Shown here: in pieces, positions 11,777 to 24,509 of the stretch | Layout of the letters: every line of letters starts with the position of its first letter | Numbering within the stretch: position 1 is the stretch's first letter | DNA from: Glebionis coronaria | Lineage: Eukaryota; Streptophyta; Magnoliopsida; Asterales; Asteraceae | DNA length: 64,000 bases | Direction of reading: 5' to 3' | NCBI GenBank assembly: GCA_025667525.1 | Contig: CM046878.1 | Span: 511,136,274-511,200,273, forward strand | Notes under the pieces: model-generated | Seen by the model: only the letters and a program-made list of their open reading frames with translations | The model's database searches: none | What the model was told of the DNA's origin: nothing | Translations under genes and position numbers: made by a program

Positions 11777-14700
11777 TTGTCAAAACATCAACTTGACTCA
11801 CGAAAACTTAAAAAGATCACGAATTCAATTAAAAACTTGGCGAAAAAGTTTATGAAGGGTCTCAAACTCATTTTCCAGCAATATAACATGCGTGTAATTA
11901 ACTCAGTTGGTAGAGCAGGTGGGCTGTTATTGATGTGGAAGAAAGAGTGTGATTTGAATATTGAAAGTTTCTCAAATAATCACATAGACTTTGTTGTGAG
12001 GGAAGATAGTAATACAATTTGGAGAGGAACAGGTATCTATGGCTGGCCAAAACAACAAGATAAGTACCGTACATGGAACCTTTTACGTTTATTAAGAAGA
12101 GATCACAATGAAGCTTGGGTGTGTTTTGGCGACTTTAATGAAATACTATATGCCTATGAAAAGATGGGGAGAAGGGGTTGCAACATTAATGAGATGACAT
12201 CCTTTCTTGATGCATGTAATATCTGTAATCTTGAAGATATGAACGCCTCTGGGGTTAAATATACTTGGAGTAATGGGCAACGTGGTGAAGAAAATGTTAA
12301 GAAAAGACTTGATAGGTTCCTTGCCAGCCCAGACTGATTAGAATTGTTCCCTCGTGCGTCTTTTCAAAACTTGGCACGCATAGCTTCTGATCATTCCCCC
12401 ATTATATGTCGGCTGGTGCCACCTGCGAGAAAAAAGAGTAAAATCTTTCGCTTTGAAAGTATATGGTTACGTGATGAGAGCCTCAATCGGGTCATTTCAG
12501 ATACATGGGCATCTTGCCTACGTAATGGACTTGAGCATGACCCATGTGCTATTTTGAAGGAATGTGCTACTAAGCTTTCAGAATGGAATAAAACTAGCTT
12601 TGGTCATATTCAGCGCTCAATTAGATCGAAAAAAGAACCCTTGAAATATACCAAACTTGTTTTGATGCCTCAACAGGGGAAGAGCAATGCTCACTGCGAG
12701 AAGAGATTAAGGAACTACTTACTAGAGAGGAAATAATGTGGAAACAACGGAGTCGTGTCCAGTGGCTTCGAGAAGGTGATAAAAATACTCGGTTTTTCCA
12801 CTCTCGTGCAACCAACCGTCAAAAGCGTAATAATATCCTAAGATTAAAAGGTGAGGATGGGATGTGGGTGGAGAACCAGGAAGACTTGTGCACTCTAGTG
12901 TCAAATTCTTTTTCTAATCTCTTCTCGAGCTCATCACCACCTTCTTGCAGCTCTGTGGTGGAAGACATTGATAAATGCCTGACGGATAATGATAGGTCTG
13001 CCCTTGATATACCAGTTACGTCAACGGAGGTTCATGAAGCACTAATGCAAATGGCCCCGTCAAAAGCTCCCGGGCCTGATGGTATGTCGGCTTTATTTTT
13101 CCAAAAGTTTTGGGCGTGCGTCGGCCCTACAGTAGTTAAAATGGTTATCTCTTTCTTCGAAACGGGAGTGTTGCCTCCTAATATAAACAAAACTTTAATA
13201 ACTTTAATTCCGAAAGAGTCGCAACCAGAGTCGCTTAAGGACCTCCGTCCCATCAGTTTATGTAATGTGGTCTATAAGATAATTTCAAAGGTTTTGGTTA
13301 ATAGAATAAAACCAATTATGCCTCACATCATTCACGAAAACCAGTCTGCCTTCGTTTCTGACCGCGTTATCACGGATAATGCGATTGTAGCTTTTGAAGC
13401 TTTTCATTGGCTTAAGAACAAGAAACGCGGTAGAAAGGGAGCAATGACACTCAAGGTCGATATGAGTAAAGCTTACGATAGAGTGGAGTGGTCATTCATT
13501 CGAGAAATACTGGCTAAGTTTCACTTCCCTTCTCACTTTTCCAATCTGATTATGGCATGTGTATCGTCTGTTTCCTTTAGTTTTAACATTAACGGGCAAG
13601 TTTCAGGTCATGTGACTCCGACTAGAGGACTTCGTCAAGGAGATCCCATCTCGCCCTACCTATTTATAATGTGTGCAGAAGCGTTATCATCCATGATAAG
13701 GAAAGCAGTTACACGTGGTCACATTCACGGAGTTAAAGTATGCAGGGGAGCACCTGAAATCTCTCACTTGTTCTTTGCTGATGACAGTATTTTCTTCACT
13801 AGAGCTTCGGTCCAGGAATGTTACAGACTGAAAGGGATGCTTGAAAAATACTGTAAGGCTTCTGGTCAACTTATTAATTATGAAAAATCTGAGATATCTT
13901 TTAGCACCAATGTTGATCCATCCAATCGCACCCGAATAATAGATTACTTGGAAGTACGGGAAGCTGTAAACCAACCTAAATATTTGGGCCTTCCATCAAT
14001 TATCGGCAGATCAAAAAAAGTGGTTTTCCAAGCTATACTTGACAAGATTAAAAAGAAACTTAGTGGATGGAAGGAAAAAACTCTCTCAATAGGAGGAAAG
14101 GAAGTTCTTATTAAATCAGTAGCTCAAGCAATCCCCATGTACGTAATGAATATTTTTTTACTTCCTGAAACCTTAATTAATCATATTCAAAGCTCTTAAT
14201 CTATTTTGATGGGGCAATGGGTTTAAACAAAACCCTATTCGATGGTGTTCGTGGGAGAAAATGTGTGTATCAAAGTTTCGAGGGGGTCTTGGCTCTCGTC
14301 ATTTGAGTTTTTTTAATAGATCCCTCCTGGCAAAACAGGTATGGCGCTTCATCACGTCACCAAACACGTTAGCTGCAAGGATTCTTAAAGCTCGTTATTT
14401 TCCGAGGTCGACTTTCTTTGACGCAGACATCGGCTATCATCCCAGCTACATTTGGCGCAGTTTTCATGAAGTCAAAGAACTTATTCATAAAGGATGTAAA
14501 TGGAATATAGGCGATGGTCGTAACGTTAATGCATGGGAGGATTATTGGCTTGAAAATCATAGAAGGCTGGGTCCCAAACCAGACAACTGTGAGGTAATTT
14601 ATGTTCGAGACTTATTAAATGCCGATGGTGATGATTGGAACAAAGAACTTCTTGTTTCTTTGTTTCCAAATGATGTTGCAAACAAAATATCTTGCTGCCT

Positions 14701-14982
14701 TGTGAATCAAATGAGGCCATACACTCTCTATTGGTTAAATACTCCACATGGACGCTTTTCAAGTAAACTGGCTTATTTTTTGGCTCTTGACTCAAGCGAT
14801 GAAATAGACCAGAATGTAACAGAGGGACTTGCTAATTTGTGGCAGGATCTCTGGAAGGCAAATGTACCTAAAAAGGTAAAATTATTTGTGTGGAGAGCAT
14901 TGCACAATTACGTCCCATCTGTTGGAAATATGCTGATCCGAGGGGTCACTTTAACATCAGTGACTTGTACACATTGTGGGGA
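11777..14982 (+). pseudogene. LINE ORF2 part 1: endonuclease C-half and reverse transcriptase
   Basis: Endonuclease/exonuclease/phosphatase-type motifs are visible as NSVGRAGG, WVCFGDFNEIL, TWSNGQ and RLDRFLAS, then (after a TGA at 12335 in place of a Trp codon) SDHSPIIC. A frameshift near 12640-12660 leads into the frame with EEIMWKQRSRVQWLREGDKN. The reverse transcriptase shows APGPDGM, LRPISLCNV, LKVDMSKAYDRVEW, GLRQGDPISPYLF and the catalytic FADD near 13770. A second shift near 14190 and a further TGA near 14207 precede RGGLGSRHLSFFNRSLLAKQ and the first Cys residues of the zf-RVT (TCTHCG) that abut Athila A. With at least two stops and two shifts it is non-functional. Confidence 0.92.
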
Positions 14983-15441
14983 TGATAGGTGTGAAAACAC
15001 CCATCCTTTTACCACTTAAATCGGGCTAAAACGAGACCAAAACACGTATTTAATATCATTTGTTTGGAATTATGCGTGGTTTTTGTGTTTATTGTGTTTT
15101 CAGAATCGACCGGATGAATATTAAAGAAAGCATGGGATTGCACGGGTTTTATCGAAGAAAAGGGCTCAAGACGAAGTCTATAGGTGCAAAAGATTTGAAG
15201 TCATTGTGCCTATTTGAAGATTTATCGAAGAATAGAGCCAAAAATGGAAGATTCATTTATGTCGAAGAACTCGAGTCTATTTAAATAAAAGATTATAAGA
15301 CGAGTTGGAATTATTCACCTACACTTCTCAAATCCAAGTCGGAAACGTATATTTAAAGACGCATGAAGACTTAAGAAGAAAGAAGAAAAAGAAGCCCAAA
15401 TCGAAGCCCAATCAAAAACCCATCAACACCATACACACGCC

Positions 15442-15449
15442 TATATAAA
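15442..15449 (+). promoter_or_regulatory. LTR TATA box (Athila A)
   Basis: TATATAAA within ACGCCTATATAAAGCC, 460 bp into the LTR and followed by a pyrimidine-rich leader. It is the only good TATA match in the LTR. The same box recurs in the 3' LTR at 24969-24976. Position and form fit the U3/R promoter of Ty3 elements. Confidence 0.65.
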
Positions 15450-16013
15450 GCCTTCACCTCACAAATTTTCACACACTTAGTTTTAGCTAGTCTTTAGCTT
15501 TTCATTTTCTCTCTAGTTTCTAGAGAGAGAAAGTTCCATACTTTCTCTCACTAAACTTTTCTTTTGATTTCATCTTTTAAATTTAAGCTTTCTTGTACTT
15601 TTGATTTCATTAATCTTAATCAAGTTTATGCTTTTAAGTTCTTCAAGCTTTTCTTACTTTTCTTGATTTGTCAAATTCCTTGATCCGATTGTTGAATTCT
15701 ATACGGTTTGGATTTTGGATGTGTTCGTGAATAGAGTTTGATCTTTCTTGTGTCTTCTTAAGCTCTACGTGAATAAGCCATAAGCTCTCCATGCTTATCG
15801 GCTTATTGCTTGTTCAAGCTTATTGATTTCGGATTTCTTATAGTTTTAATCATTCACAAGTTTTGTTTATTAAGTCTAAAGTTTCTTGTTTTCGAAAGTG
15901 GTTAAATTTAAGTATTTTGAGTTATTTAAGTTTCGGATTATATAGCTTATTGTAAGTGCTTATTGAACTTTTTGAGTTTCCACCATTTTCGGAAAATAGT
16001 TGCCTTTATTCCA

Positions 16014-16384
16014 TCGCAATACAAGGGTTTTAACACATTCCGATGGGTCTTCGTTGCTTGGTATCGCAATAACCCAAAAAGGGGTTTTACTTTGCGATAG
16101 GGTGTAAGTTCCCCTATTCCGATCTGGGATTGCGATCGCATATTGCGATCGCACATTCCGACGGGTTTAGGTTCCTTTTCTAGACGAAACTCTGGCCAAA
16201 TTTTATTTGCAACATTCCGATCTAGATCTTTCCGATAGTTTCATTCCAATTGCATCATTGCGACAGCTTGTATTTTGAATATTCCGATGGTGATAAACAT
16301 GGACATTCCGATGGTAGTGATGATTATATTCCGATGCCTTTGATTTTCTTATATTCCGATAGAAATAATTTTTGATATTCCGAT
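16014..16384 (+). repeat. ATTCCGAT / ATTGCGAT motif array in Athila A LTR
   Basis: Nine copies of ATTCCGA (eight as ATTCCGAT) lie between 16037 and 16384, along with TTTCCGAT, two palindromic TGCGATCGCA and several TCGCAAT/ATTGCGA words. Copies are not evenly spaced. The 3' LTR holds the same array at 25541-25911. Confidence 0.85.
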
Positions 16385-16701
16385 GGAACAAGTTTTTAAG
16401 CATTAATACAATTAAGTTTTAAAGTTTTACAAAATTTAAAGTGTTAGTTTAATTAAGCTTTCAAGTAATTTTTTAATCTTCTCTTTACGTTTTCAAGCAC
16501 TCATTTTTAATTTATCAATTTAATCTTCCAAAGTTTTAAATTACTCATCGTCATTTACATTTAATTGTTATTAGTTTAAAATTAGATAAACAAACCAACT
16601 CCTTTTTAGTAACCAAGAACAAATCATTCCACTTAAGGCTGAGATCAATTCGAGAGGATATCGAGACATAATCTGAACCCGTTGCAAACATTTGTATCAA
16701 A

Positions 16702-16717
16702 TGGCGCCGCTGCCGGC
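16702..16717 (+). promoter_or_regulatory. primer-binding site of Athila A (tRNA-Asp type)
   Basis: TGGCGCCGCTGCCGGC lies two bases after the 5' LTR end. It matches the Athila consensus site complementary to tRNA-Asp except for one C/T and the last bases. It primes minus-strand DNA synthesis. Confidence 0.9.
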
Positions 16718-16912
16718 TCCTCTCGTTAAGATCAAAAGTTTTTTGTGAGAACTTGGATTTTGGGATCCGTTCCCCGTGAACGTTACTTTTTCATAAAAAT
16801 TTTCAAAAACACTAAAAAATATAAAATTTTCAAAAATCCTAAAAAGTAAAAAAACAATAAAAACCAAAAATATTTTTGCTTTGTTTTTCTTTGTTCGTTC
16901 TTTTGCAGGTGT

Positions 16913-19900
16913 ATGCGCACTCGATCCACGACTTATCAAGAGCCCGAGCCTCTCGATAACTTAGACATGGCTGGTGTACAAAACAACAATAACATACCAC
17001 CTCCGAACAACAATAATAACAACAACAACCCGCCTTTCAACAACATGAATAATAACAACAATGAGCACCTTCCGGATAACCGCCCAATGATTGAATTGCT
17101 GCAAGCTCATGGCGATGGCAACATGGATCCAATTGTTATTCCACCAATTGCCGCCAACAATTTCGAGCTAAAGTCAGGCTTTATCCAGATGGTTTCAGCT
17201 CAACCATTCTTTGGACGAACCATTGATGACCCACACGATCACATCAAGAGATTTCTACAACTCACGAACACGGTCAAGTTCAATGGCGTTCCACAAGAAG
17301 TGATAAGGTTACAACTTTTTCCCTTTTCTTTAGAGGGACAAGCCCGGCATTGGCTTGCTAAGGAACCGCCACAGAGTATTCTCTCGTGGATGGATTTGGA
17401 AACAAAGTTTATCAACTACTTTTTTCCACCCTCTCGTACTACCGCTTTGCGGAATGAGATTATAACCTTTGAACAAAAGTACGACGAGTCATTTAGTGAA
17501 TCTTGGGATCGCTTTAAAGATCTTTTAAGAAAATGTCCACAACATGGTTTTACCAAAGTTCATCAAATAAATACTTTTTACAATGGTTTAAGCATGAATG
17601 ACCAAGATTCACTGAATAGTGCCTCGGGGGGTAATTTATTGGCTAAGACTTCCAATGCTGCTTGGGACATCATTGAGAACAAATCTCGTGTTCAAACCAA
17701 GAGTGTTAGGACCAATGTTGGTAGTGCTAGCACTAATGACAGCGACAAGCGATTAGACAAAATCACCACGCTTCTTGAATCGCTTGTCACCCACACCGTC
17801 AGCAACAACAACAGCAACAACGCCAAAAATGCACAAGTGAACGCTGTCAGCCAACCTTGTGAGATATGCGGTGGTCCCCACTCTTACACAACTTGTACCG
17901 CCACCCAAGATTACCCTGCTGAGAATGTTAATGCAGCATATGGCACCTATACTCAACCTGCTTATCAAGCAAAACCTCAAGGTGACCGCAACCTGCTTAG
18001 CTACCGTTCCAACAACTATCTCTCACCACCTGGTTTTAATCCTAACAACCAAAACCAACAACAAAACCTCAACCGCCCTCCTCAACAACAACAAACTCGT
18101 ACTCCATACATCCCTCCTCACAAGCAGCAACAACCACCGCAACGAAACACCCAAGTTTACCAGCAACCTGCTTATCAACCACCCGCATACACTGCTCCTT
18201 CCAACCAAACCCCCGCATCACATCAAGACATTGGAACCTACATGAGAACTAACGATGTGATCGTGGATAATCTCCAACAGGAAGTGCGCAACTTGAAAGC
18301 AGATCTGATGAAACAAGGGAATGATCTAAGAGCTGATATGAAGAACACTATGGATAGTCAAACGAATGACTTGAGGAACATGATGGCTAGTTTCTTCAAC
18401 AGTAATCAACCCTCTTCTTCGGGTACTCTTCCGAGTAACACCGTTGCGAACCCAAGAGGGGAGATGAAAGCAATCACCACTCGAAGTGGTAAAGGTACCA
18501 AGGAACCCGAGCTTCCTATACCTCCACCGGTGGTTGTGACTAAGGAGAACGAGTCACCTGCTCCTATTCCTCATCCTTCTCCTTCCCCAATTTCTCCACC
18601 TATTCCTTCTACCCCTCCTCCACCCAAGGATGTGAGTGATCCTAGCATCCCAAAGCCTTCCTCTTCTTCCAATATACCTTATCCATCTAGGTTGAGGAAA
18701 GAGAAGCTCAAAAGCAAGGACGATATTCAGGTTTCGAATTTCCTTAAAATGTTCAAACAACTGAATTTCAATATCTCCTTCGCTGAGGCTCTCGCTCACA
18801 TGCCTAAGTACGCGAAAATGTTTAAAGATCTTCTGAGCGACAAGGAAAAGCTCCTCGATCTCGCCAACACCCAACTTAATGAGAACTGCTCTGCAGTGCT
18901 CTTAAGGAAATTGCCAATCAAGCTTGGTGATCCGGGTCGTTTTCTTATCCCTTGCAATTTCCCGGGAGTAGAGAATTGCATGGCCCTAGCCGATCTAGGT
19001 GCCAGTATTAGTCTCATGCCTCTAAGTGTTTGGAAGCAATTATCTCTCCCAGAGCTAGTCCCTACCAAAATGACTTTGGAATTAGCTAACCGTACGGTTG
19101 CTTATCCAGTAGGGATAGCCGAAGATGTAATTAAAGGAGTCGACAAATTCACCTTCCCTGCCGATTTTGTTGTCGTCGACTACGAGATGGACCCCCGTGT
19201 GCCACTCATTGTTGGTCGTCCATTCTTGAGGACCGGTCGCACTCTCATTGATGTTGAAGCCGGTGAGCTTATCATGAGAGTGGGTGACGATAAAGTCGTC
19301 TTCAACATGGGAAAGTTATCTAAACAGCCTTCTTCTTACGAGAATGTTAATTGTATTGACGTTCTTGATGAGGCTTGTGAAGAACACTTCAAGGATGCTT
19401 GTAAAAACATTCCTACCTCTCTTCCCAATGTTGAGACCGTTTCCTCTATCGACTCATCACTATCTCTATTTGGAGAAAGTGATTTCCTTTGGAAAGATTT
19501 GGAAGCCACCTTGGGAGATGTGAAGCAAGACAATGACGATTCTACTGCCACTTGGGATGAAGACCTCAGTTTCATTGCAAACCTCCTCAAAGAAGACAAT
19601 CCTTCCCCTCCATCTCCCACTATTATTGCTATCGAGACTCCGACTTCGACTACGCCTCCCGTCGACAATCCTCCGGATTTGGAACTTAAGGAGTTGCCAC
19701 CCCATCTTGAGTATGTATTCCTCGAAGAGAAGAAGAAGTCGCCCGTCATCATTGCTAAGGATTTGAAGGATGAAGAGAAAGCCCGACTCATCGCTGTGCT
19801 TAAAGCTCATAAGAAGGCAATTGCTTGGAAAATTTCCGATATCCGCGGAATTGATCCGAACTTTTGTACTCACAAGATTCTCATGGAAGATGACTTCAAA

Positions 19901-22588
19901 CCCACAATCCAGAACCAAAGAAGGGTTAATCCTAAAATTCATGACGTCATCAAACAAGAGGTTATCAAACTTCTAGATGCCGGCTTGATCTACCCTATTT
20001 CGGATTCGCCATGGGTAAGTCCCGTCCATTGTGTGCCCAAGAAGGGCGGAATAACCGTTGTTCCCAATGAACACAATGAGTTGATTCCCACTCGTCTCGT
20101 TACTGGGTGGAGAGTTTGTATTGATTATCGCAAGCTCAATGATGCCACGAGAAAAGACCACTTTCCTCTTCCCTTCATGGATCAAATGCTCGAGCGTCTA
20201 GCTGGTAATGACTATTACTGCTTCTTAGACGGTTTCTCCGGGTATTTTCAAATTCCCATCGATCCCAAGGACCAAGAAAAGACCACATTCACTTGTCCCT
20301 ATGGAACATTTGCTTACAAACGCATGCCTTTTGGTTTATGTAATGCTCCTGGGACATTCCAAAGGTGTATGATGGCGATCTTCCATGACATGGTGGAAGA
20401 CACTATGGAAGTATTCATGGATGATTTCTCGGTCTATGGCGATTCATTCTCTGCGTGCCTTGCCAATTTGGAACGTATGCTCAAGCGGTGCGAAGACACT
20501 CGCCTAGTTCTGAATTGGGAAAAATGCCATTTTATGGTAAAAGAAGGCATCGTCCTAGGACACAAGATCTCGAAAGCCGGTCTTGAAGTAGACCGTGCTA
20601 AAGTCGATGTTATCGCTAAGTTGCCTCCACCTTCAACCGTGAAGGGTGTGAGAAGTTTTCTGGGTCATGCGGGCTTCTACCGTCGATTCATCAAAGATTT
20701 TTCTCAAATCGCGCGCCCGATGACCCACCTCTTGGAAAAAGATACTCCTTTTATCTTTTCCAAAGAGTGCCTTGAAGCCTTTAACTCACTTAAGGATAAG
20801 CTAACCAAGGCACCCGTCTTGGTTACCCCTAATTGGGAGCTTCCCTTTGAGTTGATGTGCGATGCTAGTGATTTTGCTATTGGAGCGGTTCTGGGACAAA
20901 GAGTGAACAAACACTTCCAACCGATCCATTACGCTAGCAAGACAATGACTGGGGCACAATTGCATTATACGACAACCGAAAAAGAGCTTTTAGCTGTTGT
21001 CTATGCTTTTGAAAAATTTCGCCCCTATCTTGTCCTTTCCACCACCATCGTGTATACCGATCATTCCGCGCTGAAGTACTTGTTGACAAAGCAAGATTCC
21101 AAACCAAGACTTCTTCGCTGGGTTTTGCTGCTCCAGGAATTTAAAATCGAAATTCGCGATAAAAAAGGAGCAGAAAACTTAGCCGCGGACCATCTTAGCA
21201 GACTTGAGGATCCATACCAAGGGGATCATCCGACCAAAGAAATCAATGATTCTTTTCCCTTGGAGACCTTAATGTCTATAAACTCGACTGCTGATGAAAC
21301 CCCGTGGTTTGCGGACATTGCAAACTACTTGGCGAGTGGAATCCTCGTCGACGGGTTAACATCCCAGCAAAAGAAGAAGTTCTTCAAAGACATAAAGACT
21401 TACTTCTGGGATGACCCGTATCTTTTCAAACAATGTGCTGACTTGATTATTCGCCGATGTGTTGATGGACCGGCCGCTTTCGAAATCCTTGATGCTTGCC
21501 ACAAAGGACCCACTGGTGGTCACTTTGGTCCCAACTACACCGCCAAAAAAGTGTTTGATTCAGGATTTTATTGGCCCTCCATTTATCGTGACGCTCACGA
21601 TATGGTTAAAAAATGTGATGCTTGCCAGAAACAAGGCACGATCACACATAAAGACGAGATGCCTCAGAATTTCATTCAAGAATGTGAAATCTTTGATGTT
21701 TGGGGTATCGACTTTATGGGGCCATTTCCTTCATCTAAAGGAAACAAATACATCCTTGTTGCCGTTGACTACGTCTCCAAGTGGGTTGAAGCCAAAGCTT
21801 TACCTACTAATGATGCAAGGGTGGTTTGTAACTTTTTGAAATCGCTGTTCTCTCGATTCGGCGTTCCTCGTGCTATTATCAGTGACCGCGGGACTCATTT
21901 TTGCAACGATCAATTTGCAAGAGTCATGGCCAAGTATGGTGTCAATCACCGTCTTTCCACCGCTTATCATCCCCAAACCAATGGGCAAGCCGAGATATCC
22001 AATCGTGGATTGAAGCGAATTTTGGAGCGTACTGTGGGAGAGCATCGTGCCGCGTGGGCCGATAAGTTAGATGATGCTCTGTGGGCTTTCCGTACTGCTT
22101 ACAAGACCCCGATCGGTTGTACACCTTATCGTCTTGTGTACGGGAAAGCATGCCACCTTCCCATCGAGCTGGAGCATAAGGCGCACTGGGCCTTAAAGTG
22201 GGCTAACTTCGACATCAACAAAGCCGGTGATCATCGCAAGATTCAACTCAACGAGCTCAACGAACTAAGGAATGAAGCTTATGAGAACTCGCTGATCTAC
22301 AAAGAGAAGACGAAGATCCTCCATGACGCAAAAATCAAGAACCGAGAGTTCCACGTTGGTGATCAAGTCTTACTTTTCAACTCTCGGTTGAAGATCTTCT
22401 CTGGCAAGTTGAAGAGCCGCTGGTCTGGTCCATTCACCGTCGCCAACGTCTTTCCGTATGGGACCATTGAGCTTTCTCAGCCAAATGGGCCCAATTCCAA
22501 GGTGAATGGCCAGCGTCTGAAGCTGTACTTTGGTGAGGACATCTCTCAGGAGATGATTCCATCCCTCACCACGTTCCCCATGAACTAA
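16913..22588 (+). CDS. Athila gag-pol polyprotein, 1891 aa
   Basis: A single uninterrupted ORF from the first ATG after the leader. Order: Asn-rich N-terminus (residues 20-50); gag core with [10 protein letters not shown] (about 142) and [17 protein letters not shown]; zinc-knuckle variant [13 protein letters not shown] (316-328, one residue shorter than CX2CX4HX4C); Pro/Gln-rich linker; aspartic protease DLGAS (Asp about 694); reverse transcriptase with the Athila-type FMDD box (1168-1171); RNase H starting around [11 protein letters not shown] (1313); integrase with the HHCC finger (about 1529-1575) and D,D,E core in WGIDFMGPF (about 1601), ISDRGTHF (about 1656) and QAEISNRG (about 1692). 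No chromodomain is apparent. Gag and pol share a frame, so processing by the protease is expected. The protein copies and integrates the element via virus-like particles. Confidence 0.96.
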   Translation: MRTRSTTYQEPEPLDNLDMAGVQNNNNIPPPNNNNNNNNPPFNNMNNNNNEHLPDNRPMIELLQAHGDGNMDPIVIPPIAANNFELKSGFIQMVSAQPFFGRTIDDPHDHIKRFLQLTNTVKFNGVPQEVIRLQLFPFSLEGQARHWLAKEPPQSILSWMDLETKFINYFFPPSRTTALRNEIITFEQKYDESFSESWDRFKDLLRKCPQHGFTKVHQINTFYNGLSMNDQDSLNSASGGNLLAKTSNAAWDIIENKSRVQTKSVRTNVGSASTNDSDKRLDKITTLLESLVTHTVSNNNSNNAKNAQVNAVSQPCEICGGPHSYTTCTATQDYPAENVNAAYGTYTQPAYQAKPQGDRNLLSYRSNNYLSPPGFNPNNQNQQQNLNRPPQQQQTRTPYIPPHKQQQPPQRNTQVYQQPAYQPPAYTAPSNQTPASHQDIGTYMRTNDVIVDNLQQEVRNLKADLMKQGNDLRADMKNTMDSQTNDLRNMMASFFNSNQPSSSGTLPSNTVANPRGEMKAITTRSGKGTKEPELPIPPPVVVTKENESPAPIPHPSPSPISPPIPSTPPPPKDVSDPSIPKPSSSSNIPYPSRLRKEKLKSKDDIQVSNFLKMFKQLNFNISFAEALAHMPKYAKMFKDLLSDKEKLLDLANTQLNENCSAVLLRKLPIKLGDPGRFLIPCNFPGVENCMALADLGASISLMPLSVWKQLSLPELVPTKMTLELANRTVAYPVGIAEDVIKGVDKFTFPADFVVVDYEMDPRVPLIVGRPFLRTGRTLIDVEAGELIMRVGDDKVVFNMGKLSKQPSSYENVNCIDVLDEACEEHFKDACKNIPTSLPNVETVSSIDSSLSLFGESDFLWKDLEATLGDVKQDNDDSTATWDEDLSFIANLLKEDNPSPPSPTIIAIETPTSTTPPVDNPPDLELKELPPHLEYVFLEEKKKSPVIIAKDLKDEEKARLIAVLKAHKKAIAWKISDIRGIDPNFCTHKILMEDDFKPTIQNQRRVNPKIHDVIKQEVIKLLDAGLIYPISDSPWVSPVHCVPKKGGITVVPNEHNELIPTRLVTGWRVCIDYRKLNDATRKDHFPLPFMDQMLERLAGNDYYCFLDGFSGYFQIPIDPKDQEKTTFTCPYGTFAYKRMPFGLCNAPGTFQRCMMAIFHDMVEDTMEVFMDDFSVYGDSFSACLANLERMLKRCEDTRLVLNWEKCHFMVKEGIVLGHKISKAGLEVDRAKVDVIAKLPPPSTVKGVRSFLGHAGFYRRFIKDFSQIARPMTHLLEKDTPFIFSKECLEAFNSLKDKLTKAPVLVTPNWELPFELMCDASDFAIGAVLGQRVNKHFQPIHYASKTMTGAQLHYTTTEKELLAVVYAFEKFRPYLVLSTTIVYTDHSALKYLLTKQDSKPRLLRWVLLLQEFKIEIRDKKGAENLAADHLSRLEDPYQGDHPTKEINDSFPLETLMSINSTADETPWFADIANYLASGILVDGLTSQQKKKFFKDIKTYFWDDPYLFKQCADLIIRRCVDGPAAFEILDACHKGPTGGHFGPNYTAKKVFDSGFYWPSIYRDAHDMVKKCDACQKQGTITHKDEMPQNFIQECEIFDVWGIDFMGPFPSSKGNKYILVAVDYVSKWVEAKALPTNDARVVCNFLKSLFSRFGVPRAIISDRGTHFCNDQFARVMAKYGVNHRLSTAYHPQTNGQAEISNRGLKRILERTVGEHRAAWADKLDDALWAFRTAYKTPIGCTPYRLVYGKACHLPIELEHKAHWALKWANFDINKAGDHRKIQLNELNELRNEAYENSLIYKEKTKILHDAKIKNREFHVGDQVLLFNSRLKIFSGKLKSRWSGPFTVANVFPYGTIELSQPNGPNSKVNGQRLKLYFGEDISQEMIPSLTTFPMN

Positions 22589-24509
22589 TTTTGGGTCGAG
22601 TCAGGCTCGTGACTCGGTCATCAAAAACAAGCGCTCCTCGGGAGGCAACCCGAGTATCTATCCTTTTACGTTTTAACCTCCTAAGTGTAGGGGGGCCTGC
22701 ATAGGTGTTTGTATTTGTGTGGTGATGTGATTACAGGGATAAGTCCACTCTTGGAATCTTTGAAGAACCGTGCTTCCGTGTTATCCGAAATCCGGTTCTA
22801 TCTCTCAACTATCGTGATTCAATTTTCTTCATACTCACATTTGAAATTGATCACTTTAGTCGTCTCTTCCTTAACTCGAGTTAACCAACGTGCACAATGT
22901 CATAAGTGTAGGGGAGACTTTTCCCACATGCTTAAACATTGAGGACAATGTTTATCTTAAGTGTAGGGGGACTTCTATCGAAGTTTTAAGTGGACTTTTC
23001 CATGAAAATGCCTTCAATTAACCGGAAAATCCTCTTTTTCAACATTTTTCAAATTTTTAATTAACTTTGGCCATTTAGTCGTAAATTTTAAATTTTTATC
23101 GTTGCTTTCATATGTATATATCCCGCAATAAAGTCAAGAATATTAATAAGGGGTGTAGCTAGTTTAGAAATCTTTGACATATTAGGCCCGTTGCGTTTAT
23201 TTTGACTCAACCCGAATAGACTTATCCAAGTTTATTCTAGCTAGTATCCTTAACCATGTAGACCTTAATTGGTTTATTAGGCTAAGTGTCCACGAGTCTC
23301 ATTACTTGAGATTTTAAATTGTGGAGGACGAGAAATGATAGAGTCAATTATAAGTCGGTATTCTTGCGCAAGCTCACTTGGTGTGATTATTTGCCTATTC
23401 TCCCATCACTTGCTAATAATTTATCTGCAATAAGTAAGGTCTTACGATTTGAAAAGTTACTTAGCTTCTAGCCCAAGATCGTTTAAAAGTTGCTCGGTAA
23501 TGACGAGAGTTCATAGCCAAGGCATAACTTATGAAGCGGGGCGCGAAGATTGGCGAGTCCGAAAAGGCCCTAACAAGGCATGAGGATTCAATTTTATTGC
23601 TGAAGATCCAAAGTGATGTGAAAAGCATTATTCCCTAAATCAATATGAAGGATCAAGACTCACGACGAAAAGCAATCAACTCCCATAAAGATCATGGAGA
23701 AGTCTATCCGAAAAGACCCTAACAAGGTATGAGGATAAATAGATCCAAGTCCGAAAAGGAGGCGGATCGTTGTATCTCAAAAATCCCAATTAGAGATTAA
23801 AGAATAATCATGAAGTCGTGGTCAACAAAGTTGGAGTACCCCTCAAAAGTCTCCAAGTGAAGAAACTCTATTACGATGAGAAGACCATTATCTCAAGAAC
23901 GTCTCTCAAGATATGAAGTATGAAGTACATGCCAAATATCGGCCCGAGAAAGGTCTCAAATCGCGAACCGAGTTATGCCAAGATATGAACTTTTTGATAT
24001 CCCGAGAAGCAGTTTTAAAAGATTTTGTCCTTTAGCTAACTATTGATCAAATCGTCCAACTTTGCTTTCAGCCCTAATAAACTATCGAAATAAGTCCAAA
24101 AATGCATCTTCATGATCATTCTAAGACAAAAATAAAATATAAGAGATACACCTAGGAATAAGGGAGTTTAAGCATTTAATTAAGCCATGTGTGTGAGTGT
24201 TTGAATTACTAACTTATAATAACAATGATCTCGTTTTTAAGCTTAGTTTGGGGAACGTGAAACTTGAGGGTGATAAATCTTCGCAGCACCGAAGCCCTAA
24301 TGTAAGTCCTCGATCTCTTTCCAAGTTATTACCACATAAGTTATTTTCTATTCTCTTGTTTACATTGAAATTTTAATTTCTTAGTACTTTAAATTTTTGT
24401 TTAGTAGTATTTTAATAAGGCCAAGATTAATTGATAATGAGAAAAGTGTAATTATGCTTTGTCACTAAGCATTGCATGAGGGCATGGCAATGGTTAAGTG
24501 TAGGGGATT
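22589..24509 (+). other. Athila A 3' internal spacer, no env-like ORF
   Basis: 1.9 kb between the gag-pol stop and the 3' LTR. No ORF over 80 codons looks like protein. The word AAGTGTAGGGG occurs four times (about 22683, 22908, 22960 and 24496), the last being the polypurine tract at the LTR. Phrases such as CCGAAAAG(G/A)CCCTAACAAG recur around 23560-23740. Envelope-bearing Athila elements have an ORF in this position, and this copy or subfamily lacks it. Confidence 0.8.
24496..24509 (+). promoter_or_regulatory. polypurine tract of Athila A
   Basis: AAGTGTAGGGGATT lies directly before the 3' LTR start TGATAGG at 24510. It is the primer for plus-strand synthesis. Confidence 0.8.

Larger units (their letters stand above)
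14983..16699 (+). repeat. Athila A 5' LTR
   Basis: Starts TGATAGGTGTGAAAACACCC and ends GCAAACATTTGTATCA. It contains the TATA box at 15442 and a motif array at 16014-16384. It is the same length as the 3' LTR, and differences noted by eye include single substitutions near 15073, 15322, 15733, 15989, 16333 and 16608. Confidence 0.95.
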
